DNA of 64,000 nt from Dyella caseinilytica (GTDB taxonomy: Bacteria; Pseudomonadota; Gammaproteobacteria; Xanthomonadales; Rhodanobacteraceae): positions 2,046,001 through 2,110,000 of the forward strand of contig NZ_CP064030.1 in NCBI RefSeq assembly GCF_016865235.1, in the 5' to 3' direction. The position numbers were made by a program, and so were the translations under genes. Position 1 is the first letter of the stretch, and every line of letters starts with the position of its first letter. Of the stretch, positions 18,949 to 27,971 are shown piece after piece. Under the pieces are notes generated by a model. It made no database searches and was not told where the DNA came from. It worked only from the letters and a program-made list of their open reading frames with translations.

Positions 18949-19479
18949 ATGAATCAGACAAGCGCCAGCAAGCGCTTCTTTTGCCGCATGCTCGCATGGC
19001 TCATGCTCGTGCCAAGGATGATCGCCAGCACAAGGGACAAGAAGCGTAGCGAGCCCATCATCAACTATGGGAGCTATAAAGTAAGCGATGCAGGCGTTCG
19101 CCTTGTGTTGGAGCGCATTGCAGTCGAAACAGGCCGCGCGGTGAAAGTTACTAGCGGTGATCGGGACTGGGTGCCATCAGGCGGGGCGCGCAACAGCCTT
19201 CATCTGAACAAGCGTGCGGTTGATTTTCATGTGGAAGGCTGGCCGGACGCCCAGGTCTTCGACCTGCTGCTCGCCAAACGGGCAACCATTTTCGGAGAGT
19301 CGAAGGGCAAGGCCTTTCGCTATCAGATTATCCAGCACGGGCCGGACACCATCACCGGTGGCGCGCATATCCATATGGGCATCGTGCCGGAGCCTGGCGA
19401 GGCATACGGCCGCGGTTTTCTGGTGGAAGGCATGACGGCTGCGACGCGAGGGCGATACAAAGTCGTCGACCCGCCTTGA
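18949..19479 (+). CDS. M15-like D-Ala-D-Ala carboxypeptidase-fold protein
   Basis: This is a 176-residue protein with a short basic and hydrophobic N-terminus that may be an export signal or anchor. The M15/VanY zinc pattern is visible: a His and Asp in SLHLNKRAVDFH (residues 82-94) and the HxH in GGAHIHMG (about 139-143), with SGDR upstream as the usual substrate-binding start. Such proteins cleave or bind peptidoglycan stem peptides. The start at 18949 is chosen for GGAAG upstream; the frame also has ATG codons at 18874 and 18916. The function as a peptidase is inferred from metal-ligand spacing. Confidence 0.68.
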   Translation: MNQTSASKRFFCRMLAWLMLVPRMIASTRDKKRSEPIINYGSYKVSDAGVRLVLERIAVETGRAVKVTSGDRDWVPSGGARNSLHLNKRAVDFHVEGWPDAQVFDLLLAKRATIFGESKGKAFRYQIIQHGPDTITGGAHIHMGIVPEPGEAYGRGFLVEGMTAATRGRYKVVDPP

Positions 19480-19502
19480 GTGCTGTATCAAAACGCGATG
19501 GC

Positions 19503-19549
19503 GCGGCGTAATCCAACACGAGCTTTGCGAATAGGTTGGATTACGCCGC
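19503..19549. repeat. Perfect 15-bp inverted repeat (GTTGGATTACGCCGC type)
   Basis: Arms GCGGCGTAATCCAAC and GTTGGATTACGCCGC pair perfectly around a 17-base loop. It lies between two convergent genes and ends six bases before the porin stop codon. It is a different family from the GTCCCGG REP-like elements, and resembles dispersed TAGGTTGGxTTACGC elements known from many proteobacteria. It could act as a bidirectional terminator. Confidence 0.75.
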
Positions 19550-19555
19550 AGTGTC

Positions 19556-20986
19556 TCAGAACTTGTACATCGCACTCAGGTTGACCTGATTACCGCTGGT
19601 CGTCGTACGGTTGCTGCCGTTGGTGGTGCTGTTGAGAATGGCATGAATCCATTCAAGGGCGAACGCATAGCTGCCCACGGTGTATTGCAGATTCGCTGCG
19701 CTCATGCGGCTCTGCAGATAACCGGTTGAACCATTATCGAGCCAGCGAATCACGTCCTGAGAGTTTGGTTTGCTTGTTGCGTAGAACAGGTTTGCACTCC
19801 AGTGCGGTGTGAATTTGTAGCCAGCCTGCACGTAGCCACCCTTGTCCTCGATGTCGCCGAACTGGGTCAGGTCGCCGAAAATCTCACCGATACCTTTGCC
19901 GGTGAAGAGCACGCTCTTGAATGTCCACGGACCGGGTGTCCATTGCGCGCCAAGGTCTACCGCCTCGCTGGAGAATTGACGCTTGATCGGCGTGGGTTCG
20001 GCGTCGCCTACGCCGGCAAGATTGATCTGGCTCCAATGCCCGGCAAGAAACAGCATCCAATCCTTTGCTTGCTGCAGACGCAGGCGCGCTTCGATCTGAG
20101 GACGGAAGCCGGCGTTGCCCGCGCTTATGTAATTGACCGGGTTGCCAGGGCCACTCCAGGTTCCTTCGAATGCGCCCAGATCCAGGTACCACAAGGGGCC
20201 GGTCGAACCGAGATTGAGCGCCTGGAAGTATTCGATGCCAGGAAAGCGCCAACCGATGATGCCCGAGCCATAGCTAAGCGGGAACGCAATATGGCTGAGC
20301 GAATCGGGCAGGATGCTCAGCGGGAACATCAAGTCCCATTGCTGGCCGATCTGGATCGTGCTGCCGGTTACCGGGTTCTCCAGCACCATATAGGCTTGGC
20401 GTAACCTTGGTAGCGGCTGCTGCTGCGAATACGCACCGGTGCCGTTGTTGCCGCCGAAGAAATCCATTTCCAGGTGCGCGCCGCCGGTCCAATTGCCTGC
20501 GATCTGCGCGCCGGTCATGTCGAACCAGAAGCGCGTGTTGCGGATATCCACGCCACTGAGACTACCGTTCGACCCGGGCAGGGGATATTCAAAATTCTGA
20601 CCGTTGCCGAAATAGGCATTCCTGGTCTGACTGAATGCAGTGGCGTCGATAAAGCCATGGAACGCTACCTGCAGGCCCGGGGCGCTGGTGAAGACTGGCT
20701 TGGCGCTCGGTGCTGCCGCGATAGCTTGTGCCTGCGCTTGCTGTGTCTGCTGCGTTTGCTGGATCTGCGTTTGTTGCTGTGTCTGCTGGCCTTGCAACTG
20801 CGTCAGTGCAGCATGCAGTTGTTGCAGGTCCTGTTGCTGTTGATTGAGTTGCTGTTGCTGTTTTTCGACTAAGGCCTTGAGTGCCTTGATCTCGGCATCG
20901 CGGCTACTGTTGGTTTGCGCAAAGCTGGGTGCGGTTACAGTCAGGCCCAGGGCGGTAAGGGCCAGAAACAGGGCATGTCGTTTCAT
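19556..20986 (-). CDS. DcaP-like trimeric outer-membrane porin
   Basis: This 476-residue porin has a signal peptide (residues 1-23, ending PSFAQ). A Gln-rich coiled coil (about residues 30-92) follows, as in DcaP/trimeric porins with an N-terminal coil. The barrel starts at about residue 105 and ends in a terminal Phe (SAMYKF), the outer-membrane insertion signal. Features such as NTRFWFDMTG and QIGQQWDLMFP fit the DcaP family, whose members take up dicarboxylates or other small anions. It is 21 bases downstream of the acetate transporter gene, so uptake of short organic acids is a reasonable inference. Confidence 0.82.
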   Translation of the reverse strand: MKRHALFLALTALGLTVTAPSFAQTNSSRDAEIKALKALVEKQQQQLNQQQQDLQQLHAALTQLQGQQTQQQTQIQQTQQTQQAQAQAIAAAPSAKPVFTSAPGLQVAFHGFIDATAFSQTRNAYFGNGQNFEYPLPGSNGSLSGVDIRNTRFWFDMTGAQIAGNWTGGAHLEMDFFGGNNGTGAYSQQQPLPRLRQAYMVLENPVTGSTIQIGQQWDLMFPLSILPDSLSHIAFPLSYGSGIIGWRFPGIEYFQALNLGSTGPLWYLDLGAFEGTWSGPGNPVNYISAGNAGFRPQIEARLRLQQAKDWMLFLAGHWSQINLAGVGDAEPTPIKRQFSSEAVDLGAQWTPGPWTFKSVLFTGKGIGEIFGDLTQFGDIEDKGGYVQAGYKFTPHWSANLFYATSKPNSQDVIRWLDNGSTGYLQSRMSAANLQYTVGSYAFALEWIHAILNSTTNGSNRTTTSGNQVNLSAMYKF

Positions 20987-21007
20987 GGTTTTCTCCCTTC
21001 TTATGCG

Positions 21008-21589
21008 TTAACGGGCAGCACTCGGGGCGCCAATGGGCAGCACCACGCGCTTGTGCGCTTCATTGATGACTTCGGCGGCTGACAGATAGAACGCCAGTAG
21101 CGCTGTGATCAGACCGACGTAACCACCTGCGACATGCAGGCTCCCCATGCCCGTCCATTCGGCGGCGGCCAGCAGGAAGAAGGTGATCCACAAAGCGAGG
21201 AAAACCAGTTGCAGTGCACGTGCTGCTGGCAGCGAACCTATCCACATGTAGAACGTAAACACGCCCCACATAAAGAGATACCAGCCCACGAACGCACTCG
21301 GCACTTTGTCATGCAGAAACAGCACAAACAGCGCGAATGACCACCAGAACGCGCCATAGCTCAAAAAGGCCGTCACGCCGAACGTATTGTTGCGTGGCAG
21401 CTCCATGATGCCGGCAATCATCTGCGCGGTGCCCCCGTACGCTAAGGCGACGGCCAGCACCATGTTCATGCTGTCGCCGGTAAACCAGCCGGCATTGATC
21501 ATGCTCAACAACCACGTCGTCAGTGCGAAACCGGCCAATCCGAGTGGTGCCGGATTCGAAAATCGCGCTTGTACCTGTTCGTTGCTCAT
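21008..21589 (-). CDS. satP: Acetate/succinate transporter, GPR1/FUN34/YaaH (SatP) family
   Basis: This 193-residue inner-membrane protein has six hydrophobic segments. It carries the family signature NPAPLGLAGFALTTWLLS at the N-terminus, and TAQMIAGIMELPRNNTFG in the second to third helix region. Members carry acetate and related short-chain acids with protons. The ATG at 21589 follows GGAGG and matches the usual family start; the frame is open for 34 more codons upstream. It is co-directional with and just upstream of a DcaP-like porin, giving an inner- and outer-membrane uptake pair. Confidence 0.93.
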   Translation of the reverse strand: MSNEQVQARFSNPAPLGLAGFALTTWLLSMINAGWFTGDSMNMVLAVALAYGGTAQMIAGIMELPRNNTFGVTAFLSYGAFWWSFALFVLFLHDKVPSAFVGWYLFMWGVFTFYMWIGSLPAARALQLVFLALWITFFLLAAAEWTGMGSLHVAGGYVGLITALLAFYLSAAEVINEAHKRVVLPIGAPSAAR

Positions 21590-22037
21590 TGCTGGAACCT
21601 CCCCAAAGATGGATGGAGTGCGTGCTCCATAGAGTCCGCAGCGTGTGGCTCCCTGGTTTTCATGTGCCGGCGATGTGCTGTCTCCCCACACACAGGCCGG
21701 TTGTTGAATGGCATCGGGAGGCCGTTTTCGCGGCTCCCGGCATGGTCATGGGCTGGTTGGTGCGGAAGTGAGCGTCAGGCGCGCAGGACAGCTAGCGCGA
21801 AGCGCCAGCAGATTTGCTGTCGTTGCAAGGGGTCGCACCAGCCTTGACATGGGCCCTCCCTTCGGATGAACAAAAAAGGCAAAGCTTTTTCGATCCGTTG
21901 CGCGGGTGTTCCTGTTGCAAAGCAGCAAGGTCACCACCCGGCGAATGGGCAGACTTTACCGAATTGCAGCAGAAAAAATAGGCCCTTTCGGGACAGAATC
22001 ACCGAGAGGTGTGTATTTTTTGTGAGGACCGCGACGG
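21590..22037. other. Gene-free region upstream of satP
   Basis: This 448-base gap holds the promoter region of the satP-porin pair (minus strand) and the 3' end of the DUF2968/tad transcript. The only clear element is a possible minus-strand terminator at 21972-21994. Several short frames here have no coding features. Confidence 0.6.
21972..21994 (-). terminator. Possible terminator of the tad/DUF2968 operon
   Basis: Read on the minus strand, a short GC hairpin with a GAAA loop (CCCGAAAGGG) is followed by TATTTTTT, 44 bases after the DUF2968 stop. The stem is short, so it is only a candidate. Confidence 0.45.
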
Positions 22038-22754
22038 TCAGCGTGTGGAAGCGGTCTGGGCGGCTGGCGTGGGACCCACGGAGGTTGCTGGCGCTGGAGC
22101 AGGTGCTTCCTGCTTTGGCAGCGTCAGCGTGGGATTGGATTCTTGCTCTTCCAGTGCGCGAATGCGTTCCTGCACAGCATCGAGTTCGTTGTTGGACGCG
22201 CGCAGATCCGCGGTGAGGGAAGAGCTCTGTTGCTCGGCCTGTTGCTGCTGCGCGGCGACCTGTTGCGCCTGCTGACGCTGGTATTCGGCATCCCGTTCCA
22301 GGTTCTGCAAATGCTGCTGGTTCATCTGCACCACGTGATCGGTGTACTGCTTGGTCGCCTGCAGGCGCAAGGTATCGATATCCACCTTGGCCAGCTCTTC
22401 CGTTTGCGACACGAAGGTGTGATAAACGTTTTGTGCCTCATCGTAGGAACCCGTGCGAATCACCCGCCAGAAATCCTTGCCGTGGAACAGCGCCACGTAA
22501 TAGTTGAGCTTGTCAGGCTGGAACAGCAGGCTGGCGCCGTAGCTGCTGTTGTACGTGGTACGCAATTCAGTCAACTGGTGGCTGTCGATCAGCTGATGGA
22601 AGTCATCCACGATGCTGGCCGGTCCCTGTGCAGCGGGCGCACTGGTCGCGGGCGCGGGATTGTCTGCTGCAGAAGCGGCGGCATACACAAAGATCATCGC
22701 AAGCATGGGCAGCAGGTACAGCGGCTTGGCGGCACGACGGGTCACGAAGCTCAT
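22038..22754 (-). CDS. DUF2968 family protein
   Basis: This is a 238-residue protein with a signal peptide (residues 1-34, ending AAASA). The DUF2968 core is recognisable from LRTTYNSSYGASLLFQPD and YYVALFHGKDFWRVIRT. A Gln/Ala-rich coiled coil (about 130-190) and a Pro/Ala-rich tail follow. The ATG at 22754 has AAGGAA upstream; the open frame extends 91 codons further, but overlaps the end of tadG. It is 41 bases downstream of tadG in the same direction, so it is probably the last gene of the tad operon. No function is established for the family. Confidence 0.85.
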   Translation of the reverse strand: MSFVTRRAAKPLYLLPMLAMIFVYAAASAADNPAPATSAPAAQGPASIVDDFHQLIDSHQLTELRTTYNSSYGASLLFQPDKLNYYVALFHGKDFWRVIRTGSYDEAQNVYHTFVSQTEELAKVDIDTLRLQATKQYTDHVVQMNQQHLQNLERDAEYQRQQAQQVAAQQQQAEQQSSSLTADLRASNNELDAVQERIRALEEQESNPTLTLPKQEAPAPAPATSVGPTPAAQTASTR

Positions 22755-22795
22755 CCTGGTATTCCTTGTCGGTTGCATGCGTAGGAATGGAAAGG

Positions 22796-24922
22796 TCAAT
22801 AAACCAGCTGTACGTTGTGGCATTGCAGAGACTGCAGGTTCACGGTGTTTTCGCCGAGTTGCAGACCCGTAGAAGAAAGGATGGGTGTCAGCACTTGAGA
22901 GCCCACGTCGTTGAGCGGTTGTTGCAGCGCTTGCAACAGGAAGCCGATCAGCCCGACAAAGGCGTTTGAATTGGTGCCAGTCCCGCTCCCTCCGCTGTTC
23001 AGCGCACCTTCGATCACATTGATGCATGCGGTGGAGCTTCCTGCAGTGCAGACCAAATCGCCCACTATTCCTAAAAGAGTATTTGTAACGCTACCAAGCA
23101 GATTGCCCACATCACCAAGAAGGCCAGTAACATTCAGCGTTACCGTATTGCCGAGCAGGTCGGTGACACTGGATGTAACGTTGCCGAGAGTCCCTTGAAG
23201 ACCCGTTGAACTGGTCTGGATGCTGTTCAGTGCAAGCGAAAGACGAGTTGCGTTGATGTCACTGGAAGGGGTCTGATTCCACAGGTCGGTTGCGGTTTGA
23301 AGAGCCGTTTGTGACGAACTGGCCGAGGTTTGGGACGATGAGTTCGCGATCAGCGCGGTGGTGAGCGCAGTGACGAGATTGTTGACACTGGTGCCGATAT
23401 TGAGCGTATCCCCAGTCGTGGCTGTTTCTCCCGGTGTGAGGGTGACGCTGCTGTTGCCTGTCAGGGCATTCGTGGCGAAGGAAGTGGTGAGGCTGGCGAG
23501 GTTGGTGCTGCCAACCGATAATTTGAATAGTTGTTCAGGCGTGCTTGCGTTGGGTATCTGGTCGCAGCTTTCTGTCGTTGAAAAGGCATTAGCTTGTGTA
23601 AGGTTGCCTACACACATTTTCAGTACAGAAGAGGTGACGGCAATGGTCGCTTCCGATGTTCCTGAGCCGCTTGTCGTATTGCAGAGACTGGTCAATTCCG
23701 CTTGCGCATTGGCAACATCGATGGCGATGGGGAGGTTTAGGTCCAGGTTGATCGCGCCGCCAAGTAGTGAGAACCCATTATTGGGCGTGGTGATATCGAG
23801 GAAGATACGAATCTGCGCCGTATAGGCCGTGGTGCCGACGCCGCCTATTCCGATCGAGGGTGGCTCGATCACACTAGCGGCCGAGGTAAGCGTAATGAGC
23901 GGGTTCGAGGTGGAAGGGAGGCTCAGGTTTAACGATTGTGCATTGATCGCATGTCCCGTCGTCGCAACGCCAATGGCCGTTTCCAGCAACTGCAACGCAT
24001 TCACCTGCGCATTCAGCGCATCATTGACGGAACTATCTGGCCCAATAATCTGCGCGAACAGCCCACTAGGCGTGCTGCCGGACGAGCCAAGCGTCACATT
24101 GAGCGGGATATTGCCCACTGCCGCGTCGATCGTGCTGAGCAGGGAGACGTTAGCGCTCGTCAGCGCCTGCTGATTACCAACGACAACGATCGCGTTCAGC
24201 ACATTGGCCAGGGTTTGCACGTTCGTCTGTGCCGCCAGCAGCGTATTGAGGCCGCCGACTGACAGATTGGTGGGCACTGTTACACCAAGCTGTTGCAGTA
24301 GGCCGGATGGCGTGATGTAGACGTTGGCGAGACCCTGATAGCCAACCAGTGACGTGCCGCCGGGGTTGATGCCGATGCCCGCAAGGAACTGCTCCAAAGG
24401 CGCTGCGCCGTTTACCCCCACCAAGGTTGTGCCGATGGAAAACACGGCGGTTGGGTTGGTATTGGTGGCAACCGCCTCAGCACTGACATTCGGCAACGCT
24501 GAGGTGAAAGCAAAGAACGGCGTCACCGGCCGCGATGCCACCACTTTTACCGCGCTTGGCGTCGCGCCGGCGGCGGAAGCCGTAAAACCATCTGCATTGC
24601 CCGTCGTCGCCGCCGCGCTCCACGTGCCGCAGGCGATGTTCAGCGTGCCGCTGAAGCCGTTTTCAGAAGTGGCGTTACCGAGTGCGGCGGAATTACCCGT
24701 ATTGGCTGCACTGCAATCCTGCAATTGCTGTGCGCCCGCCAGCGAGGCCAGGTCGGCCACTTTCTGGGTGTCGCGCTTGGCCCAGTAGAGATAGCCGACT
24801 TCGACCAATCCAAGCATGCCGATCAGACCAAGCAATATCAGCATCATGTTGATCGCCATGGAGCCTGCCTGATGTTGTTGGCGGGGCTCACGCATCGAAG
24901 CATGGATGTGAATGGTCCGCAT
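22796..24922 (-). CDS. tadG: TadG-like pilus assembly protein
   Basis: This is a 708-residue protein. The N-terminus has the TadG/TadE-like anchor: basic residues, then MAINMMLILLGLIGMLGLVEV (about residues 22-42), followed by YLYWAKRDTQKVADLASLAGAQ, the typical pseudopilin-like start. The rest is a long Ser/Thr/Asn/Leu-rich region predicted to be extracytoplasmic, including TLTPGETATTGDTLNIGTSV and many NVTxLLG-type repeats near the C-terminus. There is no von Willebrand A domain that I can identify. Four bases separate it from the DUF3613 gene. It is thought to act in surface anchoring or assembly of the Flp pilus, a family-based inference. Confidence 0.83.
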   Translation of the reverse strand: MRTIHIHASMREPRQQHQAGSMAINMMLILLGLIGMLGLVEVGYLYWAKRDTQKVADLASLAGAQQLQDCSAANTGNSAALGNATSENGFSGTLNIACGTWSAAATTGNADGFTASAAGATPSAVKVVASRPVTPFFAFTSALPNVSAEAVATNTNPTAVFSIGTTLVGVNGAAPLEQFLAGIGINPGGTSLVGYQGLANVYITPSGLLQQLGVTVPTNLSVGGLNTLLAAQTNVQTLANVLNAIVVVGNQQALTSANVSLLSTIDAAVGNIPLNVTLGSSGSTPSGLFAQIIGPDSSVNDALNAQVNALQLLETAIGVATTGHAINAQSLNLSLPSTSNPLITLTSAASVIEPPSIGIGGVGTTAYTAQIRIFLDITTPNNGFSLLGGAINLDLNLPIAIDVANAQAELTSLCNTTSGSGTSEATIAVTSSVLKMCVGNLTQANAFSTTESCDQIPNASTPEQLFKLSVGSTNLASLTTSFATNALTGNSSVTLTPGETATTGDTLNIGTSVNNLVTALTTALIANSSSQTSASSSQTALQTATDLWNQTPSSDINATRLSLALNSIQTSSTGLQGTLGNVTSSVTDLLGNTVTLNVTGLLGDVGNLLGSVTNTLLGIVGDLVCTAGSSTACINVIEGALNSGGSGTGTNSNAFVGLIGFLLQALQQPLNDVGSQVLTPILSSTGLQLGENTVNLQSLQCHNVQLVY

Positions 24923-24926
24923 GGTG

Positions 24927-25262
24927 CTATCTCACCGTGTCGCTGTTCTTGCTAAGCGTGGTGTCATAGAAATCAGGGATCGGATGCTCGAAGCTCTTCA
25001 GGTAGCGACGATACGCGGCAGTGGCTTCGTCGCCGAGCATCGGCAGCGGTTTTCCTGCTTGCGTGCCGTCTGCCTGTAGTTGCAACACGTAGCGCGTGGT
25101 GTCACCGACTTGGCTGGCATGAAACGGCGGCGCTGATTCGGCGGGCGCAAAGCCGGGTGTCGGCGTATTCGGTGCAGTGTTTGGTGCTTGCTGCGCAAGT
25201 GCAGAAACCGGCATCAACACCGCCAGGATGAGAGTCTGTACAAAGGTGTGCGGAGTCTTCAT
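24927..25262 (-). CDS. DUF3613 protein of the tad locus
   Basis: This 111-residue protein has a signal peptide (residues 1-23, ending ALAQQ) and a Pro/Ala-rich spacer. The conserved DUF3613 segment VGDTTRYVLQLQADGTQAGK then LPMLGDEATAAYRRYL fills residues 52-92. This family occurs in tad loci of beta- and gammaproteobacteria. The gene overlaps the tadD stop by four bases. The molecular role is unknown. Confidence 0.83.
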   Translation of the reverse strand: MKTPHTFVQTLILAVLMPVSALAQQAPNTAPNTPTPGFAPAESAPPFHASQVGDTTRYVLQLQADGTQAGKPLPMLGDEATAAYRRYLKSFEHPIPDFYDTTLSKNSDTVR

Positions 25263-26089
25263 GGCTGTGTCCCGCTCGAAGAGGTGCTGTCCAGACGATT
25301 GAGCAGCGTGGAGGGAATGCCTTGTTGCGTCGGCGTAACAAGCGCAGCCTTGTCGTTGGTGGCCGATGGCAGCGCATCGGCGGTGGCTTTGGCCTGCATG
25401 CGCATCTGCAGCGCGAGCTTGTGCACGGCGTCGCGTGTGGCTGGCGGCAGGTTCGCGCGCTGCATGATGGCGTCGGCCTGAACCTCATCGCCTTGCAGCG
25501 AAGCCCACAGCGCAAGGTTGGATACCACCTTGGTGTTGGCCGGCTCCAGTTCGGCCGCTTCCGCCAATGGCTCGTGCGCGGCGTCAACGTTGCCTGCGGC
25601 CAGCCGCGAATAGCCCAGGTCGTTCAAGTAGGTCACGTTGACGGGTTCCAACTGGGTTGCCTGCAAAAGGCTCTTTTCGGCTTCGGCATAGCGCTGCGCA
25701 TTGGCAGCGATCAGCCCAAGGCCATGCCAGGCTGCCGCAGCTTCCGGGCCGCGCAACATGCCTTGATAGACCTTGCCAGCGGCTGCGTCCTGACCGGTTT
25801 CGCGCAGGGCGTCGCCCTGCAGGCGCTGCAGCTCCGGCGGATCGCCGTAACGCAAGCGGAAGGCATCGATGTGAGCGAGTGAAGCGTAATAGGCGCCTTG
25901 CTGCTGCATCTGGCGGATCAGGTCCAGATACATCGCCTTGCTGTCAGTCGATGGCTTTGATGGTTCGTTGAGGCTTGGCGTCGATGCGTGGTTCGGAAAG
26001 CCGTTGTGGAAGGTGCTGCAGGCAGCCATTAGCAGGCAGACGCTTCCAACGAACAGGGATCTCACGCGTAAACTGGTTGCAGCGTTCAT
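25259..26089 (-). CDS. tadD: TadD-like TPR lipoprotein
   Basis: This is a 276-residue protein with a lipoprotein signal (lipobox LMAAC). Tetratricopeptide repeats at about residues 45-205 include HGLGLIAANAQRYAEAEKSL and YLNDLGYSRLAAGNVDAAHE. The C-terminal part is low complexity. TadD proteins are periplasmic lipoproteins needed for Flp pilus assembly, probably as secretin or assembly helpers. The ATG at 26089 is favoured over the TTG at 26095 because GAGGA is correctly spaced. It begins two bases after the tadC stop. Confidence 0.88.
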   Translation of the reverse strand: MNAATSLRVRSLFVGSVCLLMAACSTFHNGFPNHASTPSLNEPSKPSTDSKAMYLDLIRQMQQQGAYYASLAHIDAFRLRYGDPPELQRLQGDALRETGQDAAAGKVYQGMLRGPEAAAAWHGLGLIAANAQRYAEAEKSLLQATQLEPVNVTYLNDLGYSRLAAGNVDAAHEPLAEAAELEPANTKVVSNLALWASLQGDEVQADAIMQRANLPPATRDAVHKLALQMRMQAKATADALPSATNDKAALVTPTQQGIPSTLLNRLDSTSSSGTQP

Positions 26090-26091
26090 GG

Positions 26092-27048
26092 TCAATGTCC
26101 TCGTAGCTTGGCCAAGGTACTGACCAGGGAAATCGCAGCGGGGCCTGCCAATACCAGCATCAAGGCCGGCAGCAACGTGAGCATCATCACCAGGGTCATC
26201 TTCACCGACAGCTTGCCGGTGCGTTCCTTCATGCTCATCTTGCGTTGTTCACGCAGGCGTTCTGCAAATTGGCGCAGTGGTTCCTGCACTGCACCACCAT
26301 GCTCATGCACTTGCACGATGATCTGAACCAGACTCTGCAAGTCTTGATTGCCGAAAGACTCCGATAGCCGCCGCAGCGATTGCGCACGTGGCCGGCCGTG
26401 GATATAGGCAACATTCGCATCGTGGATTTCGCGTCCAAGCACCGGAATCACCGTGCGGAAACGTTCGGCAATGATCTGCAGACTCTGGTCCATGCTGACG
26501 CCGACGCCTTGAAGCAGGCGCAGCAGATCGATCAGCAGCGGTAGTTCATCATCCACACGCTTGCGCAGCCCGTTGGCCCACGCACTCAGTATGAACTTCG
26601 GCAACAGAAGGCCTGCTGCAAAGGCTGCTGCCAGATTAAGCAGCAGACGGATGCCACCGCCAGACAGCCACGGCAACAGGAAGATCGGCAACCCCATCGC
26701 CAGTACCAGGCGCAAACCAAGAAAGATGGCGCGATCCGTTGGCGTGTTTCGGTTGGCTTGATCGAGCAACAGGCGATCTTCCGGTGTCAGCAGCGCCTGT
26801 CCAAGCCGTCCACTTTCAAAATGCCGGCCGACGGATGCCAGCGTGTCGAGTGTGCGGCGCCAGAGTGACTGATCTGCATGAGCTGCAGCGTCTTGCGCGG
26901 CGCTGCTCGGCTGTTGCTGCAGGGCGCGATCGATCACGTGCACTACGTGTCCGCTTTGCCGCGATCGCTGCAGCCAATGGGCCCCGGCTATGGCCAGTCC
27001 GAGCAGCAGCGCAATCAGCGCACACGTGAAGAGAAGGGATGCGCTCAT
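26092..27048 (-). CDS. tadC: TadC, type II secretion F-domain platform protein
   Basis: This is a 318-residue inner-membrane protein. It has an N-terminal membrane segment (residues 1-24), a central helix pair, the T2SSF domain at about residues 170-295 (DELPLLIDLLRLLQGVGVSMDQ, with ERTGKLSVKMTLVMMLTLLP as the end helix) and a final helix. It pairs with TadB as the membrane platform of the Flp pilus. The start overlaps the tadB stop by four bases. Confidence 0.93.
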   Translation of the reverse strand: MSASLLFTCALIALLLGLAIAGAHWLQRSRQSGHVVHVIDRALQQQPSSAAQDAAAHADQSLWRRTLDTLASVGRHFESGRLGQALLTPEDRLLLDQANRNTPTDRAIFLGLRLVLAMGLPIFLLPWLSGGGIRLLLNLAAAFAAGLLLPKFILSAWANGLRKRVDDELPLLIDLLRLLQGVGVSMDQSLQIIAERFRTVIPVLGREIHDANVAYIHGRPRAQSLRRLSESFGNQDLQSLVQIIVQVHEHGGAVQEPLRQFAERLREQRKMSMKERTGKLSVKMTLVMMLTLLPALMLVLAGPAAISLVSTLAKLRGH

Positions 27049-27971
27049 AGCGAGCGAGCCAGGCGGTAGAGCAGGACAGCGCCGAGCGTTTCCATACCAA
27101 GCGCCATCAACAGGAATTTGTGTCCCAGCGGCTGAGTGAACATCGGCGTGAAAAAGGCCGGATTGGTGATTGTCATAAAGACGGCCGTAGCTACCGGAAG
27201 CAGGCCGATCACCCAGGCGGACATGCGTGTTTCAGCCGTGATGGCTCTCAACTCCTGCCGAGCCTGGCTGAGGTCGCGCATGAAATCGCTCATGCGTTGC
27301 AGGATCAGGTCGGCGCGCCCGCCCATGCGCATGCCTGTGCCGAGCACTACATGCAGGAGTTCCAGTTCTTCCAGGCGATAGGGTTTTGACGCCAGCTGCA
27401 ACGCACGATCCAGATCCAGCCCAGCCCGTACTGATTGCATGGCGCGATCCAGCACGACGCGCAGTGGCGGTTGTATCGACGGCAACGTGGCCTGGAATGC
27501 CATCGGCAGGCTGTTGCCGATGTTGGACATGCGCACGATGCCATCGAGGAAATCCGGAAGCTGACGAACGAACTGCTTCTGCAGTTTTTCCATGCGCATG
27601 CGCAGCCACAGCCAGACTCCCGCCGCATAGGCCCCAAGCAAGAGTGGCACCATCCACACGCTACCAACGCGCCACCATCCGACCAGAACCACGGCGAGAC
27701 CGGCGACGCTGAGTATCACTGGCATGCGCCATCCTGCCGGCAAACCGGCACGCAGCATCAGTGCATCGGAACGTAATTCGTCCTTCGTCTGCGTTGCCGC
27801 GAGCAGGGTGGGAGGGCCGGGGCGATGAACGTCCACCGTGCCTGCAAGACTTTGTTCGATATGCGCAAGACTTTTGCGCGCCTGCCTGCGAGCAGCCGTG
27901 CCCCACCACAGTTCGACTGCACCGGCGAGCATCAGCAGAGCCATGCTAAGGAGGGCGAGCGTCTGGATCAT
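27045..27971 (-). CDS. tadB: TadB, type II secretion F-domain platform protein
   Basis: This 308-residue inner-membrane protein has two N-proximal membrane regions, a T2SSF domain (QLPDFLDGIVRMSNIGNSLP through VLGTGMRMGGRADLILQRM, about residues 140-240) and C-terminal helices. It forms the platform with TadC, on which the CpaF ATPase acts. The start overlaps the cpaF stop by four bases. Confidence 0.93.
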   Translation of the reverse strand: MIQTLALLSMALLMLAGAVELWWGTAARRQARKSLAHIEQSLAGTVDVHRPGPPTLLAATQTKDELRSDALMLRAGLPAGWRMPVILSVAGLAVVLVGWWRVGSVWMVPLLLGAYAAGVWLWLRMRMEKLQKQFVRQLPDFLDGIVRMSNIGNSLPMAFQATLPSIQPPLRVVLDRAMQSVRAGLDLDRALQLASKPYRLEELELLHVVLGTGMRMGGRADLILQRMSDFMRDLSQARQELRAITAETRMSAWVIGLLPVATAVFMTITNPAFFTPMFTQPLGHKFLLMALGMETLGAVLLYRLARSL

